From Bacillota bacterium (GTDB lineage Bacteria > Bacillota > Bacilli > Alicyclobacillales > SLC66), in NCBI GenBank assembly GCA_021797415.1, contig JAJZZT010000499.1:1-5301 (forward strand): a stretch of 5,301 nt of DNA, written 5' to 3'. The translations under genes were made by a program, and so were the position numbers. Below, in pieces: positions 1 through 5,301 of the stretch (position 1 is the first letter of the stretch; every line of letters begins with the position of its first letter). The notes under the pieces were generated by a model, which saw only the letters and a program-made list of their open reading frames with translations, searched no databases and was not told the origin of the DNA.

Positions 1-587
1 CCAAACGTCCCCACGGAAAACAGGGAGGTCCCGATCGCCTCTGTCATGGACAGACCGCCGGAAAAAACCAGTCCCGGAACGATCAGAAACCCGCCGCCAA
101 TGCCAAAAAAGCCGGATGTCATCCCTGTCAAAAATCCTGTTGGAACAACCCGTCCGATCCGAAGTCCCGCGCTTTGTTCGCTTTGCGGCGCATCCGACGA
201 CCGCCGCGGTTTCTTGCGAATCATGAGCACAGCGATCACCAGCATCAAAACGGCGAAGAGAAACAGCAGTTCCTTGCCGTTGATCAGCTTGCCGATCGTC
301 GAACCCAGGTATGCGCCGGCCACACCGGGAAGCGCGAAGAGAATCGCCGCGCGCCAGTTCATATTGCCCGCCCGCCAGTGCGGAATCATATTGATGTACG
401 CATTGGCCGAAACCGCAAGCGCGGTGCTGCCGATTACGACATGCGGATCGCGAATGCCCACCAGATACAGCAGGAGCGGTACTGCCATGATGGATCCGCC
501 GCCACCGATCAAGCCGAGCGTGAATCCCACGATACCACCGGAAAGCACGCAAAGCCAGATCTGGGACATCCCAAGATGAATTGCCAT
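1..587 (-). CDS. TauE/SafE-family membrane transporter (anion/sulfite exporter-like), 3' end outside window
   Basis: This is a polytopic inner-membrane protein of the TauE/SafE family, whose members are linked to export of sulfite, sulfonates or related organic anions; the substrate here is not readable from sequence. The 195 visible residues include hydrophobic stretches at about 10-30, 33-45, 50-66, 80-98 and 106-123, a charged loop at 124-145, then the start of the second half. The two halves carry the family's internal repeat: GFTLGLIGGGGSIMAVPLL (21-39) and GMTSGFFGIGGGFLIVPGLV (155-174), both G-rich followed by VP. The frame stays open to base 1, so the C-terminal part lies beyond the left edge. 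The start ATG at 585-587 follows a GAGGGTGG ribosome binding site, and an in-frame TGA sits five codons upstream; an internal ATG at residue 7 is less likely. A consensus promoter and a CsoR/CstR-like palindrome lie about 240 bases upstream, which fits a sulfur- or metal-responsive role. The family call is firm; the substrate is inference. Confidence 0.93.
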   Translation of the reverse strand, partial: MAIHLGMSQIWLCVLSGGIVGFTLGLIGGGGSIMAVPLLLYLVGIRDPHVVIGSTALAVSANAYINMIPHWRAGNMNWRAAILFALPGVAGAYLGSTIGKLINGKELLFLFAVLMLVIAVLMIRKKPRRSSDAPQSEQSAGLRIGRVVPTGFLTGMTSGFFGIGGGFLIVPGLVFSGGLSMTEAIGTSLFSVGTF

Positions 588-829
588 GACGCCACCCTCT
601 CACTGATCCGATGAACCCACTTGATGAATCGCTTCCTGCGGTTTGTCCCTGGACCTGCCGGAGAGTTCGTCCGTACATCGCGTGCGCATCCGGCCGCCGA
701 ATCACATCGCTTCCTCTCGTGAGCATCTGTCCGGCTCCGCAAAGCCGATACAAGACTGGGCCAGCTCGAAACTTCATCAGTCTTCCCGGTCTTTTCGCGG
801 TCCGGAACGCACTCTATTATACCGGTACG
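588..829 (-). other. Long untranslated leader of the TauE/SafE gene
   Basis: Roughly 240 bases separate the expected transcription start (about 829, from the -10 box) from the transporter ATG. I find no believable protein gene here: the readable frames give compositions unlike any family I know and run out of frame into the transporter. Two things are visible on the minus strand. A 10-base direct repeat AGGAAGCGAT occurs at 628-637 and 706-715. A purine-rich GAGAGGA is followed by an immediate start-stop, ATG TGA, at 702-707. I did not recognise any known riboswitch class. The leader length and start point are inferred from the promoter. Confidence 0.4.
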
Positions 830-835
830 GGTATA
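818..835. promoter_or_regulatory. Near-palindromic operator, CsoR/CstR-like
   Basis: The minus-strand sequence TATACCCGTACCGGTATA is an 18-bp dyad with 16 of 18 positions symmetric; only positions 7 and 12 break it. It begins at the base directly after the -10 box and covers the expected transcription start, the classic position for a repressor. The pattern ATACC, a G/C-rich centre, then GGTAT resembles operators of the CsoR/CstR/FrmR family of copper-, persulfide- or formaldehyde-sensing repressors. CstR is known to control tauE-like genes in some Bacillota. The dyad and its position are seen; the identity of the regulator is inferred, and no regulator gene is in the window. Confidence 0.6.
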
Positions 836-863
836 ATTATAATCAGGTATGGGCACTTGTCAA
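836..863 (-). promoter_or_regulatory. Sigma-A-type promoter for the TauE/SafE gene
   Basis: On the minus strand a perfect TTGACA (-35, bases 858-863) and a perfect TATAAT (-10, bases 836-841) are separated by 16 bases. The predicted transcription start is near 829. With both hexamers consensus, this promoter would be strong unless repressed, which fits the palindrome placed immediately downstream. A second TATAAT at 816-821 has only a poor -35 and is probably part of the operator's AT-rich arm. Confidence 0.8.
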
Positions 864-1016
864 TTGGATGATTGATCCATACATCGAATATTCAAGTACC
901 CACCACCGTATGGCCTGGGGGATGACAACACCGGAAGGCAGCGCAGGGCCGTCCGCCGCTTGATTTGAGCATGCTCCCCTGCCGCCGGGCACGCCGTGGC
1001 AGGCCGCAGAACAGGC
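864..1016. other. Intergenic stretch without a recognisable gene
   Basis: No protein gene, RNA gene or convincing terminator is seen here. Small symmetric elements are visible: TGGAT-5-ATCCA at 865-879 just upstream of the -35 box, the perfect 10-bp palindrome GAGCATGCTC at 967-976, and a 6-bp stem CCTGCC/GGCAGG (978-983 with 998-1003) with a 14-base loop. None is followed by a T-run. The short frames that cross this stretch lack a ribosome binding site and family resemblance. Together with 588-863 and 1017-1263 it forms a gene-free interval of nearly 680 bases. Confidence 0.5.
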
Positions 1017-1039
1017 GCAAGGGGACATGTGATAGAGTC
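1017..1039 (-). repeat. 23-bp flanking repeat, copy 1 (inverted relative to copy 2)
   Basis: Read on the minus strand, this segment (GACTCTATCACATGTCCC and five more bases) matches the plus-strand segment 1229-1251 at 20 of 23 positions. The two copies therefore face each other across the palindromic unit at 1040-1184. Its outer ten bases are also the left copy of the direct repeat TGATAGAGTC. It may be an older, larger repeat into which the palindrome inserted, or part of one composite element; the sequence alone does not decide. Confidence 0.6.
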
Positions 1040-1184
1040 TGTTCAAAAAGTGGGCAGGTAAGACGCGCGCAGTGCAAGGAAGCAGCCAGAAATGCGGACC
1101 GAGCGTACGTTTTTGGGTACGTGAGGGAGCATTTCTGGCGATGACGCGGCAATGCGCCGGGGAGTTCTGCCCACTTTTTGAACA
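1040..1184. repeat. 145-bp imperfect palindrome, MITE- or REP-like unit
   Basis: The ends are a perfect 18-bp inverted repeat: TGTTCAAAAAGTGGGCAG at 1040-1057 and its complement at 1167-1184. Inside is a perfect 11-bp inverted repeat, GCCAGAAATGC (1085-1095) with GCATTTCTGGC (1129-1139), and a central 5-bp stem CGTAC/GTACG (1104-1108 with 1117-1121). The stretches in between are partly complementary, so a transcript could fold into one long hairpin. No transposase is encoded. The size, terminal inverted repeats and flanking 10-bp direct repeats fit a non-autonomous miniature element. It lies downstream of the oxidoreductase pair and could also terminate or stabilise that transcript. I cannot assign it to a named family. 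Confidence 0.8.
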
Positions 1185-1189
1185 ACCAC

Positions 1190-1199
1190 TGATAGAGTC
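1190..1199 (+). repeat. 10-bp direct repeat flanking the palindrome (pairs with 1030-1039)
   Basis: TGATAGAGTC occurs at 1030-1039, directly next to the palindrome's left end, and again here, five bases beyond its right end (ACCAC in between). This looks like a target-site duplication, although the five spare bases mean the element's right boundary may be 1189. An alternative is that both are remnants of the larger 23-bp repeat, since 1030-1039 is part of that copy. Confidence 0.55.
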
Positions 1200-1228
1200 G
1201 CCTGCTGAAAATTGGTTTATCAGAGGAG

Positions 1229-1251
1229 GACTTTATCCCATGTCCCATTGC
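1229..1251 (+). repeat. 23-bp flanking repeat, copy 2
   Basis: This copy (GACTTTATCCCATGTCCC and five more bases) is the inverted partner of 1017-1039, with 20 of 23 positions matching. It is preceded on the plus strand by AGGAGG and contains an ATG at 1240-1242, so it looks like a gene start, but the frame that follows is only the antisense of the oxidoreductase. Its last six bases overlap the 41-bp half-element at 1246-1286. Confidence 0.55.
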
Positions 1252-1286
1252 ACTGTGCGGGTCTTACCTGCCCTCTTTTTGAACAG
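1246..1286 (-). repeat. Partial inverted copy of the palindromic unit, overlapping a gene end
   Basis: Read on the minus strand, these 41 bases match the first 41 bases of the palindromic unit and its flank (plus strand 1039-1079) at 37 of 41 positions. The match starts at the CTGTTCAAAAAG end. Bases 1264-1286 lie inside the coding region of the oxidoreductase gene and supply its last residues and its TAA stop. The pair 1039-1079 and 1246-1286 can also be read as 41-bp terminal inverted repeats of a single 248-bp composite element. Confidence 0.75.
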
Positions 1287-2286
1287 GTTCTTCAAGAGGT
1301 TGTTCAAGTGTGACCGGTTGGCCCGTGCGCGCCGACTCGTAGGCGGCCAGGGCGACCTCCATGGCGCGCAGTCCATCCTCGCCGGTGATGAATGGTTCCC
1401 GGCCGTCTCGCACACATTCGATGAAATCCCTGACCAGCAGGAGATCGAAATCGTCTCCCCACGGTTCAAAGGTGTGCCGTCCCGTCGCGTCGTCGTACAC
1501 AAGAAGGTGCTGCGCCGTCGCATCGACCCGCGTGACCCCTTCTGTGCCGACGATCTCCAGCGTCACGTCGCCCCATGTGGGGAACGATTTGCAGCGCGAC
1601 CAGCTCGGATCGTGCGACGCCAGCACGCCGTTATCAAACTGCAGCATCAGGAGACCGCAATCATCTATGCTGTCCGAACCGAAACGGTTGTCAATCTCTG
1701 CATACACGGACCGCACTTCGCTGTTCAGATACCAGCGCAGCACATCGACGACGTGCACTGTGTGGTCCAGGACGGCCCCGCCTCCCGACAGTTCGGGCCG
1801 GATGAACCAGCGCCCGGGATTCTGTCCCCGGTTGGTCCCTTGCACGGCCAGTATGCGCCCGAGCCGCCCGCTGTCGATCAGTTGCTTCGCGCGCCGGACA
1901 GGCTGGTTGTAGCGTACGGGAAACGCCGTTTGCAGCTTGACGCCGTGCGCCTTGCACGCATTGATCATCCGCCACCCGTCCTCGACCGTCGTCGCGATGG
2001 GTTTTTCGCACATCACATGTTTCCCCGCCTGCGCGGCCGCCACGACCAGCTCGGCGTGGCGCGCGTTTTCACTGCAAATGATGACCGCGTCGAGCTCCTG
2101 TTTCAACAGGTCCTCGTAATCGGTGAACGGCGCGGCGCCGAACCGTTTTGCCACGGCCGCCGCTACGTCGCGCCCGTCGTCCGCCACCGCGACCAGTTCC
2201 GCGCCCGGAGTCATCCGCACAGCCCTGGCATAACTGTACGCATGCGGGTGTGCAAAACTGATCATGCCGATCTTGACAGCATCCAT
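1264..2286 (-). CDS. Gfo/Idh/MocA-family oxidoreductase with atypical nucleotide-binding loop
   Basis: The 340-residue protein has the family's two parts: an N-terminal Rossmann domain (about 1-122) and a C-terminal alpha/beta substrate domain. The family uses NAD(P) to oxidise or reduce sugars, inositols and related polyols. The EKP motif with the expected catalytic lysine is at 94-96 (K95), and GGGAVLDHTVHVVD at 168-181 supplies the conserved D174 and H178. The usual GxGxxG loop is absent: the aligned stretch is GMISFAHPHAYSYA (7-20), with Ser, Ala and His replacing the three glycines. The start at 2284-2286 follows AGGAGG by eight bases; a start eight codons earlier would lie upstream of that site. 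The gene sits 34 bases after a paralogue, so the two are probably co-transcribed. The last 13 residues extend past the point where the paralogue ends, and VQKEGR is encoded by repeat DNA. The substrate is unknown. Confidence 0.92.
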   Translation of the reverse strand: MDAVKIGMISFAHPHAYSYARAVRMTPGAELVAVADDGRDVAAAVAKRFGAAPFTDYEDLLKQELDAVIICSENARHAELVVAAAQAGKHVMCEKPIATTVEDGWRMINACKAHGVKLQTAFPVRYNQPVRRAKQLIDSGRLGRILAVQGTNRGQNPGRWFIRPELSGGGAVLDHTVHVVDVLRWYLNSEVRSVYAEIDNRFGSDSIDDCGLLMLQFDNGVLASHDPSWSRCKSFPTWGDVTLEIVGTEGVTRVDATAQHLLVYDDATGRHTFEPWGDDFDLLLVRDFIECVRDGREPFITGEDGLRAMEVALAAYESARTGQPVTLEQPLEEPVQKEGR

Positions 2287-2320
2287 CCCGACAGCCTCCT
2301 CGCATCGCATGTCCTGAACC

Positions 2321-3304
2321 CTACAGTGTCACCGCACGCCCCGTGCGGGCGGACTCCAGCGCAAAGTGGCTGATCTTCAGCGCCTCGTACCCGTCTTCCG
2401 GCGTCACGACAGGATCGGCGCCGTACAGCAGGCAGTCGGCGAAATGGCGCAACTCCAACTCGTACGGGCTGTGTTCCAGCGGACTCTCCGGCACGGCCAC
2501 GCCGCCCGCTCCCGCGCCCGAAGCGCGCAGCTTCGTGTGCACAGGCGCCGCTTGCTCGCTGTCGTGCTGGATTATCCCGCTTTCCCCCGCGATCTCAAAA
2601 CGCGTCGCAAATCCCGCGGGGTGCGCCCAAGTGCCCTCGACGTGCGCGATCACACCGCTTTCAAACCGCAGGCTTACCAGCGCGTGATCCAGACGGTTAA
2701 ACTCGCGCCCCGCCGTCGTGAGCGCGTAAACGCGCCGGACAGGTCCAAAGCACCAGCGCAGAAAATCGAAATCGTGGATCATCAGGTCGAGGATGACGCC
2801 GCCGCTTTGTTCAAAGCTCGCGTACCAGTCGTCTGTCGCGTGCGGGAAGCCTCCCCCGCGCATGAAACGGGCCGTGCCGACCGCTCCCAGCTTACCGCCT
2901 TGCACAAGTTCCCGCGCCTTGCGGTATTCCGGGAAAAACCTGACCACCTGTCCGACAAACAGCTTCACGCCGGCAGCGACGCACGCATCGATCATCGCGC
3001 GCGCATCATCGAGCGTCCGGGCGAGCGGTTTTTCGCAGACCACGTGTTTCCCTGCTTTTGCACATCGTTCCACGTATGTACGGTGCAGCGGCGTCGGGAC
3101 ACAGATATCGACCGCGTCCACATTCTCCGCAAGAATTCCCGTCAGATCGGCCACGGCGCGCGCACCGCACTCATCCGCAAGCGACTTCGCCGCCTCGGCG
3201 CGGATATCCGCGATGGCGACGAGCTGAACGTCCGGCATGGCCGCGTACGCCCGGCTGTGCGCGGATCCCATCGTCCCCGCCCCGACCACTCCCACTTTCA
3301 GCAT
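2321..3304 (-). CDS. Gfo/Idh/MocA-family oxidoreductase (canonical)
   Basis: This 327-residue protein is a standard member of the family, acting as an NAD(P)-dependent cytoplasmic dehydrogenase or reductase on an unidentified sugar or polyol. The nucleotide-binding loop GAGTMG is at 8-13, and the acidic D33 after the second strand favours NAD over NADP by family rules. The EKP catalytic motif is at 91-93 (K92). The substrate-domain signature GGVILDLMIHDFD (168-180) gives D173 and H177. Two ATGs lie close together; the one at 3302-3304 is seven bases from the GGAGG core, while the one at 3308-3310 almost touches it, so 3304 is preferred. A promoter lies upstream at 3378-3406. The protein ends ESARTGRAVTL, matching the ESARTGQPVTL of the downstream paralogue, which suggests distant paralogues working in one pathway. 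Confidence 0.94.
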   Translation of the reverse strand: MLKVGVVGAGTMGSAHSRAYAAMPDVQLVAIADIRAEAAKSLADECGARAVADLTGILAENVDAVDICVPTPLHRTYVERCAKAGKHVVCEKPLARTLDDARAMIDACVAAGVKLFVGQVVRFFPEYRKARELVQGGKLGAVGTARFMRGGGFPHATDDWYASFEQSGGVILDLMIHDFDFLRWCFGPVRRVYALTTAGREFNRLDHALVSLRFESGVIAHVEGTWAHPAGFATRFEIAGESGIIQHDSEQAAPVHTKLRASGAGAGGVAVPESPLEHSPYELELRHFADCLLYGADPVVTPEDGYEALKISHFALESARTGRAVTL

Positions 3305-3377
3305 GCACATTCCTCCCGCCCTGCCTTATGCAGTACCGTCCCCATTCACCTTGAAACCGCCTGTCCCAAACAAGTCG

Positions 3378-3406
3378 AACATAGAGCAGCGCGGGGTGGT
3401 TGTCAA
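3378..3406 (-). promoter_or_regulatory. Sigma-A-type promoter for the oxidoreductase pair
   Basis: On the minus strand TTGACA (3401-3406) and TATGTT (3378-3383, four of six consensus) are separated by exactly 17 bases. The -35 box overlaps the cobD stop codon TGA. Transcription would start near 3371, giving a leader of about 65 bases before the first oxidoreductase gene. This suggests that the pair is expressed separately from the cobalamin genes, although read-through is possible because no terminator is seen between them. Confidence 0.6.
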
Positions 3407-4494
3407 TTATCAACGCATGTATCCAGCAGGTTTCTCACGATCTCCCACAACCAGACGTTGTCCTCGCGCCGGCGGATGGCGATACGCAGATGCCCTTTGC
3501 CTAGACCGGAAAACGACGCGCAGTCGCGCAACAGCGCGCCCTGCGCCGCCGCCCCCTGCAGCACGCGTTCCGCGCACGAAGGAGACAGGCGAATAAGGAA
3601 AAAATTTGCCGTCGGCGCGTAAAGAACAACGTCGCGGTGCATTCCCCAGGCGCCCTGGACATACGCCCGCTCTTCCCGCATCCGTTCGCGCGTGCCGCGC
3701 TCGAAACCGAAGCCTTCTTGCAGCGCGGCGACAGCCGCCGCCTGGGCGAGCGCGTTGACACTCCAGGGATCCCGGTTGTCTTCCACTCTTTGCGCCACAG
3801 CAACCGGAACGACCGCATAGCCGAAACGAAGTCCGGGGATCGTATACATCTTCGTCAGGGAGCGGACGACGATGCGCCGGGAAGACGGTTCGCCTCCTTG
3901 CAGCGCTGTGCATTCCGCCGCATCTTCGAGAAAATCGATGAACGATTCGTCAAACAGCGTGAACGCGCCCCGCCGTTCCCACTTCATGGCCGCGCTCCCC
4001 CACTGTTCGGACGTCCATCGGACCCCGGTCGGATTGTGCGGGTTGTTGACGATCACCAGGTCCCCTTCTTCAACGTCGTCCGGAACGGGCAGATCTGCAG
4101 CGGTCGCGCGCGCGTCCACACGGAGATCGAGCGAGCGCACCGCCGCGCCGCAGCGACGGGCGATCGCCGCGTATTCCGAGAACGCCGGCTCAAAAAGGAG
4201 TACGCGGCGCGGCGCCAGCGCCCGAACCGTCAGTTCCATCGCCTCAGTGGCTCCATTGCCGCAGACCAGCCGTTGGCGGGGCACCGCCAGGCGCTCGGAC
4301 AGCGCCTGTTTGACCGCGGCATGCGATTCGTCCGGATAATGGCGGATTCGCGGCAGCGCCTCCGCGATCGCGCGCAGAACGAACGGCGGCGGCCCGAACG
4401 GGTTGATGCCGGCGCTGAAGTCTCTCACATCATCCATATCGCGCCCAAAAGCGCGCGCAAATTCGTAAACGCGTCCGCCGTGTTCCGCAGTCAT
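3403..4494 (-). CDS. cobD: L-threonine-O-3-phosphate decarboxylase (cobalamin biosynthesis)
   Basis: This pyridoxal-phosphate enzyme of the class I/II aminotransferase fold decarboxylates L-threonine O-3-phosphate to (R)-1-amino-2-propanol O-2-phosphate, the linker between the corrin ring and the nucleotide loop. In its 363 residues the substrate loop GINPFGPP is at 29-36, GNGATE at 79-84, and NNPHNPTG at 150-157 (N154). DES is at 182-184 (D182), the cofactor lysine in SLTKMY is K215, GLRFGY is at 221-226, and the carboxylate-binding arginine is R337 in HLRIAI. The length is normal for the family. The ATG at 4492-4494 shares one base with the cobS stop (TGATG) and is served by GGAGGT a few bases upstream, so translation is probably coupled; a longer in-frame extension to 4554 would lie inside cobS. 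Histidinol-phosphate aminotransferase is the main alternative, but the NPFGPP loop and the cobS neighbour favour CobD. Confidence 0.93.
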   Translation of the reverse strand: MTAEHGGRVYEFARAFGRDMDDVRDFSAGINPFGPPPFVLRAIAEALPRIRHYPDESHAAVKQALSERLAVPRQRLVCGNGATEAMELTVRALAPRRVLLFEPAFSEYAAIARRCGAAVRSLDLRVDARATAADLPVPDDVEEGDLVIVNNPHNPTGVRWTSEQWGSAAMKWERRGAFTLFDESFIDFLEDAAECTALQGGEPSSRRIVVRSLTKMYTIPGLRFGYAVVPVAVAQRVEDNRDPWSVNALAQAAAVAALQEGFGFERGTRERMREERAYVQGAWGMHRDVVLYAPTANFFLIRLSPSCAERVLQGAAAQGALLRDCASFSGLGKGHLRIAIRRREDNVWLWEIVRNLLDTCVDN

Positions 4495-5273
4495 CACGCA
4501 CCTCCACCTTTCACGCTGTGCAGAAAGGCCAGGCACAAAAGCCAACCGGCCCATTCCAGCACTTCATTCAGAGCGCCGTACAAATCGCCCGTCATGCCGC
4601 CGAACCGGCGCCGCGCAAAGAGCGCCGCACCCCACGCCGCCAAAAACGCGACGGCCGGAAGCGCCAGAGCGACGGCAGGCGGCGCGACAAGCACTCCCAA
4701 TCCCACCGTGAAGCAGGCCGCGGACCACACGGCCGCGCGAGGAACGCGCAGCGCGAACACGCGGCCAAGCCCGGCGTCCGCGCGCGCGTACGGCGCGAGG
4801 TTCATGGCGAACACCATGCCGAGCCGGGAAGCGGCGGGTACAAGCACAAAGGGATAGGCCAGCCGCGCAGGAAGAGCCGAAAGCGCGCTGTACTTGCCGA
4901 TCAAAAGCAGCGCTCCCGCAATCGATCCGACAGCCCCGACGCGGCTGTCGCGCATGATCTCCAGCGCCTGCTCGCGCGGCTTCCTGCTGCCGATCGCGTC
5001 CATCACGTCCATCAGGCCGTCGCTGTGCAGCGCGCCGGTAAAAAGGGTGTACAGCGCCAACGCAAGGCCCGCCGCGGGTGCGGGCGGCAGAACACTGCGC
5101 GATATGCGCAGGATAATGAAGAGCAATACGCCGAGCAGCGCACCGACAAAGGGATAAAACGACACGCTGCGCCGCAGGTCGTCATTCGTGACACCGCGCG
5201 GGGACGGGGCGGGAAAAATGGTGCAGAACTGCACGGCCAGAACCAGCCATTTCACCAGCGCCACGCCAACCAT
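4494..5273 (-). CDS. cobS: Adenosylcobinamide-GDP ribazoletransferase (cobalamin synthase)
   Basis: This integral membrane enzyme joins adenosylcobinamide-GDP to alpha-ribazole or its phosphate, the step that completes the lower ligand of cobalamin. From the chosen start it has 259 residues. The N-terminal QFCTIFP segment (15-21) is typical of the family. The metal-binding acidic motif is HSDGLMDVMD (83-92; D85, D89, D92), followed by EIMRDSRVGAVG (105-116). The C-terminal GGMTGDLYGALNE motif is at 225-237. Hydrophobic segments at about 43-57, 65-82, 117-132, 140-158, 182-216 and 238-252 fit a polytopic protein. The start is uncertain: ATG at 5271-5273 is used here, but TTG at 5295-5297 and GTG at 5262-5264 are in frame, and no clean ribosome binding site decides between them. 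The gene overlaps cobD by one base. A preceding cobalamin gene such as cobU may lie just outside the right edge. Confidence 0.94.
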   Translation of the reverse strand: MVGVALVKWLVLAVQFCTIFPAPSPRGVTNDDLRRSVSFYPFVGALLGVLLFIILRISRSVLPPAPAAGLALALYTLFTGALHSDGLMDVMDAIGSRKPREQALEIMRDSRVGAVGSIAGALLLIGKYSALSALPARLAYPFVLVPAASRLGMVFAMNLAPYARADAGLGRVFALRVPRAAVWSAACFTVGLGVLVAPPAVALALPAVAFLAAWGAALFARRRFGGMTGDLYGALNEVLEWAGWLLCLAFLHSVKGGGA

Positions 5274-5301
5274 CCCCCCGCCGCAAGGCTCAGACAAAGG
5301 A

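Noticed and set aside
752..781. CTGATGA on the minus strand as a possible hammerhead ribozyme core
   Set aside because: The required GAAA and flanking stems are not present after CTGATGA.
509..856. Minus-strand 115-codon frame in the transporter leader
   Set aside because: Its start lies within the promoter spacer, upstream of the predicted transcription start. It overlaps the transporter out of frame and has no recognisable motif.
967..976. Perfect palindrome GAGCATGCTC as an operator
   Set aside because: It is a short isolated palindrome, not near a promoter of any gene in the window, and is expected by chance.
843..1046. Minus-strand 67-codon Cys-rich frame in the intergenic region
   Set aside because: It begins in repeat DNA, lacks a ribosome binding site at a sensible distance, and runs across the promoter of the transporter.
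1072..2373. Long plus-strand open frame of 433 codons
   Set aside because: It is antisense to the clearly recognisable oxidoreductase gene and shows no family resemblance. The AGGAGG before ATG 1240 belongs to the repeat zone.
2366..3622. Plus-strand open frame of 418 codons
   Set aside because: It is the antisense shadow of the second oxidoreductase and the end of cobD. GC-rich coding DNA commonly leaves such open antisense frames.
3637..4857. Plus-strand open frame of 406 codons
   Set aside because: It lies opposite cobD and cobS, is rich in Arg, Ala and Pro, and has no recognisable domain.
5274..5301. Possible end of an upstream cobU gene with TGA at 5290-5292
   Set aside because: Only about 12 bases before the stop are visible, which is too little to support a gene.

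Overview
The window looks like a chromosomal segment from a GC-rich member of the Bacillota (a Bacillales relative is the best guess). Gene starts carry strong AGGAGG-like ribosome binding sites, and two sigma-A-type promoters with TTGACA -35 boxes are visible. This placement is inferred from signal style and gene content, not from a database comparison. All five protein genes lie on the minus strand, so the order of transcription runs from high to low coordinates.

Right part (3403-5301): two late cobalamin-assembly genes, cobS (adenosylcobinamide-GDP ribazoletransferase) and cobD (L-threonine-O-3-phosphate decarboxylase). They overlap by one base and look translationally coupled. CobD makes the aminopropanol phosphate used to build the nucleotide-loop linker, and CobS attaches alpha-ribazole to finish the lower ligand. 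The operon probably continues beyond the right edge.

Middle (1264-3406): a good promoter overlapping the cobD stop codon precedes two Gfo/Idh/MocA-family oxidoreductase genes separated by 34 bases. The first has a standard GxGxxG nucleotide-binding loop. The second has lost all three of those glycines and ends in a tail whose last codons and stop come from a dispersed repeat.

Repeat zone (about 1017-1286): a 145-base, strongly palindromic, MITE-like unit with perfect 18-bp ends, flanked by 10-bp direct repeats. A diverged inverted copy of its first 41 bases runs into the 3' end of the oxidoreductase gene. A further 23-bp sequence occurs on both sides in inverted orientation. This is the most unusual structure in the window.

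Left part (1-863): the N-terminal 195 residues of a TauE/SafE-family membrane transporter, cut by the window edge. Upstream lie a leader of about 240 bases, a consensus sigma-A promoter, and an 18-bp near-palindrome just downstream of the -10 box. The near-palindrome resembles operators of CsoR/CstR-type repressors, which suggests a transporter controlled by metal or reactive sulfur. I see no convincing wholly new multi-gene system. The items most worth pursuing are the repeat cluster, the operator, and the unusual oxidoreductase.
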